Assembly: GCA_040437565.1 (NCBI GenBank)
Contig: JBDOQK010000010.1
Span: 186,001-250,000 of the forward strand
DNA length: 64,000 nt
Direction of reading: 5' to 3'
Source of the DNA: Albugo candida
Lineage: Eukaryota; Oomycota; Peronosporomycetes; Albuginales
Shown: piece by piece, positions 46,471 to 55,305 of the stretch
Position numbering within the stretch: position 1 is the first letter of the stretch
Layout of the letters: each line of letters begins with the position of its first letter
Program-made: the position numbers and the translations under genes
The notes under the pieces: generated by a model
Seen by the model: only the letters and a program-made list of their open reading frames with translations
What the model was told of the DNA's origin: nothing
Databases searched by the model: none

Positions 46471-47881
46471 ATAGACGCAAGTTTCGCTGTCCTCCTTTGT
46501 CGAGAAAGAGAAAGAAACAAATAGTGGAAGAGGCAAATGCAGCATGCGACGAATTGATTCGTTTCTCCGCGTCAGAAATGTTTGATTCAGCAGAACAAGA
46601 GCTCTATAATCATGGTGACGATGCGGTCAAATGGCAACATTTCGACCAGATTCAAAGTATCAAAATAGAACGTGTGAAAATCCGGTCGGAAACAAAGAAA
46701 TCCATGTATTATTTTCGAGGGATTACGCAAATGGAAGCCGCTATCGAAGATGTCATGAAAGNNNNNNNNNNNNNNNNNNNNNNNNNNNNNNNNNNNNNNN
46801 NNNNNNNNNNNNNNNNNNNNNNNNNNNNNNNNNNNNNNNNNNNNNNNNNNNNNNNNNNNNNCAAATGGAAGCCGCTATCGAAGATGTCATGAAAGTATAC
46901 AAAGTTAACGTAGACCACCCAAATCTAGAGCTGGAGGCCAAGATCTCTCAATTGATACATTCCACAATCTTATATGAAGTGAAACCTTATGATCCCGTTG
47001 AAGAACTCATTTTTGTTGGAATTCGATGGGCGGAATTCCAGCTGCCGTATCTCTTTGTCCGTCATCGCGATCTATGTTTTCTGGAGTGTCAGCGAATGTT
47101 TCGTCTCGCCGACGGTCGTCGTGGCTTTGCGCGCTGTCTCCACTCTGTTAAATTACAATCGTGCCCGGAAATGGAAGCAGATCACGGCCTTATACGCGCG
47201 AGTATTTATCGGTCCGGAACGGTATTCCTCGAAAGCCGACGCGATCGACGCATTTTGGAGTGCGTACACGCAATGTACATCGATCTGAAGGGCAAAGTAC
47301 CGCGTTGGATTGCAGCTGCGGGGATGCGGAAGCACTTATTATCGCTGGAAGAGCTTAAAAAGTATGTCAATATGCAGCGTTTAGTCGCACAACCATTTGC
47401 AAAACAGCAAGTCATTCAATCACGCGAGAAAGCAAAAGCCTGTTTTGTCTGTGTGGACGATTTGGGAACGTTTCGAAGACGATTTCAATGCAAAAAGTGT
47501 GGCGAAGTTATTTGTCGACGATGTAAAATCTGTATATATGCCGAAGTTCCGATCGTCGGGAGAATGAAATTAACCATTTGCTCACTTTGCTCGCTGGCTG
47601 TCGATCGTGGATTTGCACCCGACACCAATTTGGATTATGACAGCAGCGGAGAGCGGCCATGCACAACACCGCTGCCAGTGTATCGAGACGGCGGGAATGC
47701 TGGACCTTCCGTGCGCAAACGAGCGTTAAGTGTCAATTCGTTTCATACAGCCAATATCGATCAATCTACCGTGTACTCGTTATTTCAAAGTCACAACGGC
47801 GATTTGGACGATGTATACAAAGAAGGTACTGAAAGCAACCTACCATTGAGCAATCAAGACCACTATCGACCACGAGCATAG
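46431..47881 (+). CDS. START-like plus FYVE-type zinc-finger protein (438 aa after collapsing the gap)
   Basis: Oomycetes carry a large family of proteins with an N-terminal START-like lipid-binding region and a C-terminal FYVE-type finger. The opening KFRCPPLSRKRKKQIVEEA is typical of their first helix. The finger at about residues 296-350 has eight Cys in CxxC pairs: CFVC, CKKC, CRRC and CSLC. It has RRC rather than the canonical RRHC, so phosphoinositide binding is less certain. Two out-of-register frames meet at the N run. Removing the 100 N and one 34-bp copy (134 bases) puts them in one frame of 439 codons, a strong check that the gap is an artefact. It is convergent with NAD-GDH, stops 82 bp apart. 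Confidence 0.78.
46728..46895. repeat. 100-N gap (46762-46861) between identical 34-bp copies
   Basis: Bases 46728-46761 recur at 46862-46895. Removing 134 bases restores the FYVE gene frame. Confidence 0.93.
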
Positions 47882-47963
47882 CGATACATGATGTCTCAAG
47901 AGCGAGATCAATAAGACACAATACAGCCAGGAAAAAAGCCCGATTCTCATTCGTCATTACTTC

Positions 47964-50900
47964 CTAGACTGCCCTATCAATTCCAGCTCGAACGCCACCA
48001 CGAAAAAGAAGATCTTGGATTTCTTCTTTTTGAGCCGTGTTGGAATTGTTCAGATTCTCAATCAATTGTCGGACTTTTTTCTCTTGTTTAAAGTACTGAA
48101 GGGCGAGATTCGCGAGATTGCTCTGTGGAAGATCTTCCGTGTACTGCAAACCTTCGCGATACACAATCTTGCTGGCCAGAGAAGATGCCACAATGCACTT
48201 GAGATACGCTCGAGGAACATTACTCTCCACACGAGTCAATGCAAGCTCCTGCAGTTNNNNNNNNNNNNNNNNNNNNNNNNNNNNNNNNNNNNNNNNNNNN
48301 NNNNNNNNNNNNNNNNNNNNNNNNNNNNNNNNNNNNNNNNNNNNNNNNNNNNNNNNGCGAGATTGCTCTGTGGAAGATCTTCCGTGTACTGCAAACCTTC
48401 GCGATACACAATCTTGCTGGCCAGAGAAGATGCCACAATGCACTTGAGATACGCTCGAGGAACATTACTCTCCACACGAGTCAATGCAAGCTCCTGCAGT
48501 TTAAGAGGCAAATGCTCTTGAACGAGCGTCATCAACACCTTTTGATCGTCACTCGACAAGTCATCAAACGCCTGTAAAATGGCGTCATGCACGCGGATGA
48601 TTGCTCGACTGATACGCTCACTGCATGGAGGCAAAGCCACATTGGGGTTCTTTTTGTATTCGCGGAATAAAAGCTCGGCTTCCACGCACGCCAATTGACG
48701 CAATTTATCAACGACTTGAGCGACCAATTCCGATTTGACATGAAGAAATTCCTCGGTTTCCAGCAACATACTGGCAATGATCTCATACGAGCTGCAAATC
48801 ACTCCACATTTGTTTGCAGAGCTGTCTTTCACAATGACAACACCGGCGTGATCAAACAACAATTGTCTCGCTTCTGGTGTGATAAACAAATTGGCTCCTT
48901 CGACAATAAGCCGACACGATGGTTTTCCACTTGGGGTCAGATACTCGCGCCAATTGTTCTCATTGATCGTGTTGGGACGACCACCCGCTGGAATGAAGAG
49001 ATCGCTACGTATCCGATTATGCATCGAATTTCGTGCACGTATTCCCTGCGGGGTATCGGCGCTTGAGAAGACGCCATTCACACCGAGTGTATCGACGTTG
49101 TATGCGGCCAGAGGCTGTGATGTCTCAACCAGCCGCAGTAATTCCTTCATATCGAGCCCATCTGGATTCTCAAGGGAGCCTGTGCCATCGCAAATACCAA
49201 CCACACGAACATTCTTCCCATATTGACGATCAAGTATTTTGATTATGTTACCAGCGACATCTCCATCGGTTCCTCCGGTAATTTTCACTGTGAATGGCTG
49301 TGACGTTGGATCAATGTTTTGAGAGCGTAATGCCACATCTGCGAATACCGCGACACCTTCACTGGTGACACCATACGTTTTATGATTGATCCCTGCGTCT
49401 GGTTTGGAGCTGATGAATGCCCGCGGAATCGGATATCCACGGGATGCTGCTCGTTTGGTCATCCACGTGATGTCTGATGGAATGATATTCTCATCCGGCC
49501 CGAGGTAGATGAGCTCTTCTCTCTCATAGTAATCGACAATCCGATTCCGAACATTTGTGTCAGTTGTATTGAGATCGAGCAATGCATCAGTGAATGCTTT
49601 GATGGATTTTCGAATCACGAAATCGCGAAGGCCGCTATCCCCACGGAGACCCACAATCGGATCGCACAATACAACGGCTTTGGATCCTCCTTCGGGAATG
49701 TCTTTGTTTTTCAATTGTTGTGCAAACGCCAGATTGTACGCTTCATTGTATTGACGAGCACTTTCAAGCGCATGAGCATCTGTGCTATTGGGATACACGA
49801 CACGTAATCCTCCGCGTGCAATGTCTCGGAAACGAACATGGAAGCCTTTGAAGCGACGACCATACACGTAAAACACGCCAAAAGGAGTGTCCTTTCCAAC
49901 TGTCCCATGACCGACGATCGACGGATCCATTCGAAGTGCTAACGCGTAACGAGACTCTACGAAGCGGTTGGTTCGTAGAGTTCCCACGACAGCATCGACC
50001 ATAGCGTTGAGCAACCATATCGCATCTTCAGCTTCCACGTTACTTCGAATGTCGTTCCGTAGAGCTTTTGCTCGATTTTGTATCTCATCCGTCGACAATT
50101 TTGGCTGCGTGGGGTCGAATTTTCGTAAGAAGAAATTGGCGATTGCGACTGCAATAGGAAGCTGCTGTGGATGCGTGACAACCGTTCCAATTCGATCCAA
50201 CGAGTACGCAAATGGATCCTTTTTCGCCAGCATACCGTGAAGCATATTTGCATACGCGTATATGATCTCACTGCTTTGTAGCTGTACATTTGGATACTTG
50301 CGACATAATTCAATTGGCTGGTCATCGATCCATTTGAGATACTTCAAATCAGCGACAATTTGATCCCAATTTGATTCCTTGGAGCTTTCTTTGTGTGGTG
50401 TGACAAGTATCCGAATCATTGCCACATGCCCGTTACCGGCTTTGTGGTCATTGACGATGTCAAGATGGGCTCGAATCACATTCAAATCGCAAAGGGCCAA
50501 ATACGTTGCGGCTTTTTGTATCATACTTTTCGCTACGACATTAGCTCCAGCGATCGTGAGCATTGTCTGAGGAAGCGTTCCACCACTGAGTTTATTCTCA
50601 TCGCTTCTCGTTTGCCATCCGTGCTCGATATCAACTACGACTCCTTCCGTTCCGCGTACACGATGGAACAATGCCATTTGAGCGGCAATTCGTCGTGGAT
50701 TGCTAAAGCACACATACATCGAATTACATCGATGCAGAAACTCATCGACCTGGTCAGGCTCAAAGTAAGCAGCAGGCTCCGGGTAGTACTCTTTTCCTTT
50801 GAAGACACCGCTTTGGATCTTGGCACAGAATTCTTGGATCTTTGCATACGCCGATTTTTCTTGTTCCGTGGTGCCAGTGAAAGGCTCTGTGATGCGATCA

Positions 50901-51603
50901 AAAGGTGAGGAAGAGATGGAATGAATGGGAAAGCAGCACTGACCTTGAAATCCGTAGCGAAAGATTTCTAGTCCCAAGGTATCGTCCAGCGACGTGAAGA
51001 TCTTCACACGAGCCAACTCGGCTCTACCTTTGATGGATTTCGGCAGCATCGACAGCACATTAGGAAGCACCTTTGGATGATTGGCTACGAGTAGAATTGA
51101 GTTGGAGGATGGTATCGTCTCGAGGATATGCGTGTCGTACCTCCCGTTCGAATGTACGAATACACCTTATGATCTGATGAGCGAAGCATTACTTCGGGCT
51201 GTTGGGCGTGAACCAACGCGGTGACTGCATTGAGATGTTGTAATCGCTCTTCTTGACCGATCGCACGGAAATAGGCCGCGGGCATATTTTCGAGAAACCA
51301 TCTGAGCGATTGAATTCAACTTCGCAGTCGATATTGAGATTTTACAATGTACGTACGGGACAGTTTTCGTCGCTGCGTCGTGTTGGTGTTTTGTCAATGC
51401 TTGGAGCAAATCTTCTGGAGACTCATGCACCTGATACCATTGCGTCATCAACAAAGTCGACATCGGATGCGTGTCGGACGGCGTACCTGTGTATTGAGGT
51501 AGCATTTGAAAAGATTGGATCTCCTTTGCACCAAAGAGCGTTTCGCATGTGCATGTAGAGCAGAGGCGCTGGCGGAGACGCGAATCTTTAGGAGCAGAGT
51601 CAT
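47964..51603 (-). CDS. GDH2: NAD-specific glutamate dehydrogenase, large type, mitochondrial (1056 aa, five exons)
   Basis: It oxidises glutamate to 2-oxoglutarate and ammonium with NAD. Exons 51603-51487, 51430-51357, 51301-51141, 51084-50944 and 50886-47964 join in phase across introns of 56, 55, 56 and 57 bp. Collapsing the N run and one 145-bp copy (245 bases) merges the two C-terminal frames. Exon 1 (MTLLLKIRVSASASALHAHA...) is a basic, Ser/Ala-rich presequence suited to mitochondrial import. The catalytic core has GLRVVYPN, the PEGGSKAVV loop, GGTDGDVAGNIIK for the nucleotide fold and RLIVEGANLFITPEAR. The length matches the fungal/protist ~115-kDa class, not the short hexameric GDHs. 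It is convergent with the FYVE gene. Confidence 0.9.
48112..48501. repeat. 100-N gap (48257-48356) between identical 145-bp copies
   Basis: Bases 48112-48256 recur at 48357-48501 near the 3' end of the GDH gene. The 245-base excess breaks the frame, and collapsing it restores it. Confidence 0.93.
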
Positions 51604-51652
51604 TACGTGAGACTCACAAATTTATTGTGCGAAAAAAACAGTCTGTGAGAGG

Positions 51653-51735
51653 GTTAGGGTTGAATATGCTTAACCCTAACTTTCTGTGTATACCTATAAG
51701 GGCTAGGTAGTGTATCCGGATTGGTATACACTACC
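51653..51735. promoter_or_regulatory. Cluster of short hairpins upstream of GDH
   Basis: Between the calpain-like stop (51968) and the GDH start (51603) lie several perfect inverted repeats. gttagggtt (51653-51661) pairs with aaccctaac (51672-51680). ggtagtgtat (51706-51715) pairs with atacactacc (51726-51735). gtgtatacc (51686-51694) can instead pair with ggtatacac (51723-51731). The last two pairings share bases and exclude each other. The cluster lies 50-132 bp before the GDH ATG, in its promoter or 5' leader. The rest of 51604-51967 shows no gene. Confidence 0.5.
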
Positions 51736-51967
51736 AGGAAAGCCCGGAATCGATGACAAAGGCTCCTTTTTCTTCCGCATTTTGAGAAGGATGTACCTAC
51801 CTTCATGGACTGCAAAACACACGACGCACAAGCATTCTATCTTTTAAATCGTATGATTGCAAGAACACAGTGAAAAACAAAGCGAATACAATAAAAATCA
51901 CAACATTTATTACTCGCGATATTCTATACAAACGCTTCAACAGAAACGATTCGAATCTCAAGTTTTC

Positions 51968-54900
51968 TCACAAATTGACATATTGCTCCTCTGAAAGAAA
52001 TGTAAAATCAGCGTCGCATTGCACCGACAATACGAATTGCCCACACTTTCCCGCAGCATACGTCGCAGGCAGTATCACATAAGGATCCGTTATTGTGGCT
52101 GTAAGCGTCAGCGACGGCGGAGACGTCACGCTGTAAAGTGGGAGGAAATCAGTCTCACTCCACGGTCTTCCATCGACGTGAATCATAAACGGAATCTTTG
52201 GGCCTTTTTTCGGTAGCGGTACTGTATCCCCAATTCGATGCATTCGATGTGCCGATGGAAACACATAGAATCCAATCATACTCCCTACTGCGTCCTGTTT
52301 GCATTTTCGACTCCATTCCAACTCGGATCGCGTCAATGTGATCCGAACGCTTGCGGGTCGTACGCTTTTGATAATGAGAAAGAATTTCGGATTGTTTTGC
52401 CATTCGTCGGCGTGTAAATGACATCCTTTTGCGTTGTTTTCATTCCATTTCCCCACACAATTTCGATACGAATACTGAGGCAATAAATGGCATTGAATGG
52501 GAACCGTAGAATCGACTTGGAGTTCAAACGTTCCTTCGATTTCAGATTCTCCGGTGGAAGGCACAATCAAAAGCCCCGCAAGTGAACGATTCGATTTGGA
52601 GGACTTGATCTCTGTGTCTTCATTTTGCAGCAAAAGCCAATCGATTGGGATTTTCTTCAAAAAAAGACAGCCCCAAATAGAATTGTTATAACGGGAAACG
52701 CGACACCATTCTTCCGGCTTGACAATGAGTTTTGGAGACGGGAAATGAGACGGAATTGGATCCTTTGGGAATTCTGTCTGTTCGATTGCGTCAGCAGAGA
52801 CGATCTCACATTGAGAATACGTCTTCTTCATCGATTTCGACGTACCATTTCTCAGCACTCCCTTCCGCAAAATGTGCGATTTCTTCGTTGGTGATCGCAT
52901 TCTTTCGCGTTGAAATGTGTGTGTTTTCTGTCGATATTTCTTTTTGTAATGCACAAGCGCAGGTGTACCAGCAACAGCAGTCTCCTTCTTCATCAAAAGC
53001 CCTGCAGCTTCATCAGCGCTGCATTCACATCCATCGCCAGCGTTTGTAGACACTCGTACTGCAGTGATACCGATCAAATGACTCTTCTCACTCGTTCTTC
53101 TCCCATCTTCCGTGTGTGAATTCGCTTTGCTCTCAACGGTGACACGTGTTCGATGCGTTGTATTGGCACTCATTCGATGATGCGATGTTTTCCAAAGCAC
53201 AATTTTCAGCGTCACGTGCGTCACTTTCAACTGCTTATCATCCAAAGAGGCTTTGTCAATGTACACCCAAAACTGAGGATTCTTACACCACGACAGATTC
53301 TCTCCACTGCACGCAGGCGATGAGATCAAAGACTGGTCACGTGGATGTCTTAGCGTGATCAAATTACGACACAATGGACCTCCAGCAGTCGTATCACTCC
53401 ATTCATCCGCTTGTGCTGCTTCCCGATCGTATCGCCATCGGCCGTGTTGTATTCGCGTAAGCATTGGCGGAACGCGTTCGACTCGCAAAGGCTTTGGTGA
53501 GAAAATCCGTAAGAAGAATGCAAGTTCCATTTTCGGTGTGTCGGTGTACGCGATCAAATGGTACACAGTGTTTGCCTCCAACGTAATGTCTTCTCGAAGT
53601 ATTTCTCGATCGGGAAATTGGCGTGTGGTTCCATGAATTCCGATATTCAAAGCAGATCCAAGCGGTGGAGCGCCTAAGAGAACATCGATACTGTCGTTCG
53701 TATGAGCCTCGGCGACGATCGCACCACGAGGGAAATCGTAGCTGATGCTGCGTTGTGTGGGCTGTAGACGCTCGAGCACAAAATGAATCGCTACATTCTC
53801 TCCATTACACAGTCGAGAATCCTGTTGCAAAAGCGATATCACCACATTACTTGTTTTCTCGCAAGCTGTCAATCGAAACTGAGGATTCCGATGCCAACTC
53901 GGCTCCGATTCCGAAATCCAACGCCATTTACTTTTCTCAATGAAATGCTCTGTGGGTCGATATTTCTTCCCTTCCAATTGCGAGGTTCCCCGTCCGAGCG
54001 CAAGCGATTTCGAAGGTCCACCAGCAGCCGATATGCCTATCCATTGACTTGGAATCACATACGGATACACATTTTCATGTTCCGAGACGATATTCACACA
54101 GAAAAGCTCATTGAAAGTCTGCAGGAAATCCTCATATAACATCCAAAACAAACCGTCTTTCCCCGATTTCGATTTATGGATCTCACACTCGCTATCGTTT
54201 CTGAAATTCGCTTCCACGTGTGCATACTCATCCCATTTGATATCGTTAGGCCCCCAATCTCCTTTCCATCGACCTCGACCCCATACATTCTTCAGCTTTA
54301 CGAATCGCAATACATTGGACTCTTCCGAAAGTCCGATTTGTTTAGTGTAAAGCACAATGTACTGTCGATTGCGGAGGATTCCTGATGTCGTCTCTGTCGG
54401 CAAAGTCGTCGATTGAAGTGTTAGTTGCTTGCATTGCGTCGTGAGAATAGCCTTCTTCTTCACCAAACGCTCCATCTTTTTCCACAGTAAAGAACCATCG
54501 GGATCGATGGCACCAAATCGCTCGTCCTGAAGATCGATACGATACGCGGTTGCGCCTGTGCAGTCGACAAAGGCTTCGAGGATGCGGACGCTGGTAGGGA
54601 CTGCGTTACTGGAGTTTCCATTCGATTTGATGGTGTCAGACGCGTGGAGACTTTGATAGGATCCATGAAGCTTGGCGTAGGCTTTCTCCAAGAAAGGAAT
54701 AAACATCTCATTTCGATCAAGTGTGCTGCCGAAAAACACATGTCCCGAGTCTGTGCTTGAAGCTTTCATTTGGGCTGATGGGAGACTCTGATTGTACGCA
54801 AGTGTGGTGTCTGTAGTGACGTATATCCATTCGGCATTCTTATAGAAACGACACGTGAAAATCCCATACGTTTTGAAAGCCTCAAGCGATTCAGACGCAA

Positions 54901-55234
54901 ATACATTCTCAATGAGGTTGTCGGGATGCATTGCAATTGCAGCGAATACGCCAAGCAGCCAGCTGTCATTGATATCGCCAACACGAACGATCCCGCAGCC
55001 TGAAGAAGATGTAAAGTATTCGGGTGCATCGGTGAACGCTTGCGGTCTCAGCCATTCCACCGCCTCTGATTCCGTGTCCAAAGTCGGTTGCGATCGATTT
55101 TTCAACGGGACGATCGGATGTGTTGTCTGATTGAAATTTGGGTCTTCGTATAAATCGAATTGCGACTCGTTTTGTTGTTTCGATAGCACTCCAATGACAC
55201 ATTCTTCCAGCGAGTTGTCACTTGCAAAATCCAT
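51968..55234 (-). CDS. Calpain-like protein lacking the catalytic cysteine (1088 aa, single exon)
   Basis: Calpains are Ca-dependent cysteine proteases. Residues about 60-400 follow the calpain fold. The nucleophile motif, normally GDCW, reads NDSWLLGVFAAIA with Ser91 where Cys belongs. The position normally His (GHAYS) appears as RQYIVLY. The Asn block is kept (LKNVWGRGRWKGDW). Two of three catalytic residues thus seem lost, so this is probably a pseudoprotease with a scaffold or regulatory role. Three later beta-sandwich-like segments each begin with an NPQF/NPKF motif (WHRNPQFRL, WCKNPQFWVY, WQNNPKFFLI), as in calpain C2-like domain III copies. The frame is open throughout, so it is not a pseudogene. 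It lies just downstream of the EDR2-like gene, same strand, 71 bp apart. Confidence 0.78.
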   Translation of the reverse strand: MDFASDNSLEECVIGVLSKQQNESQFDLYEDPNFNQTTHPIVPLKNRSQPTLDTESEAVEWLRPQAFTDAPEYFTSSSGCGIVRVGDINDSWLLGVFAAIAMHPDNLIENVFASESLEAFKTYGIFTCRFYKNAEWIYVTTDTTLAYNQSLPSAQMKASSTDSGHVFFGSTLDRNEMFIPFLEKAYAKLHGSYQSLHASDTIKSNGNSSNAVPTSVRILEAFVDCTGATAYRIDLQDERFGAIDPDGSLLWKKMERLVKKKAILTTQCKQLTLQSTTLPTETTSGILRNRQYIVLYTKQIGLSEESNVLRFVKLKNVWGRGRWKGDWGPNDIKWDEYAHVEANFRNDSECEIHKSKSGKDGLFWMLYEDFLQTFNELFCVNIVSEHENVYPYVIPSQWIGISAAGGPSKSLALGRGTSQLEGKKYRPTEHFIEKSKWRWISESEPSWHRNPQFRLTACEKTSNVVISLLQQDSRLCNGENVAIHFVLERLQPTQRSISYDFPRGAIVAEAHTNDSIDVLLGAPPLGSALNIGIHGTTRQFPDREILREDITLEANTVYHLIAYTDTPKMELAFFLRIFSPKPLRVERVPPMLTRIQHGRWRYDREAAQADEWSDTTAGGPLCRNLITLRHPRDQSLISSPACSGENLSWCKNPQFWVYIDKASLDDKQLKVTHVTLKIVLWKTSHHRMSANTTHRTRVTVESKANSHTEDGRRTSEKSHLIGITAVRVSTNAGDGCECSADEAAGLLMKKETAVAGTPALVHYKKKYRQKTHTFQRERMRSPTKKSHILRKGVLRNGTSKSMKKTYSQCEIVSADAIEQTEFPKDPIPSHFPSPKLIVKPEEWCRVSRYNNSIWGCLFLKKIPIDWLLLQNEDTEIKSSKSNRSLAGLLIVPSTGESEIEGTFELQVDSTVPIQCHLLPQYSYRNCVGKWNENNAKGCHLHADEWQNNPKFFLIIKSVRPASVRITLTRSELEWSRKCKQDAVGSMIGFYVFPSAHRMHRIGDTVPLPKKGPKIPFMIHVDGRPWSETDFLPLYSVTSPPSLTLTATITDPYVILPATYAAGKCGQFVLSVQCDADFTFLSEEQYVNL

Positions 55235-55305
55235 TTGATAGAATCAATCGTTCAGACGCACCCGTTCGCGAGAGGAGTTTCGTTGTTGTCTCATAAACCA
55301 ACTGC

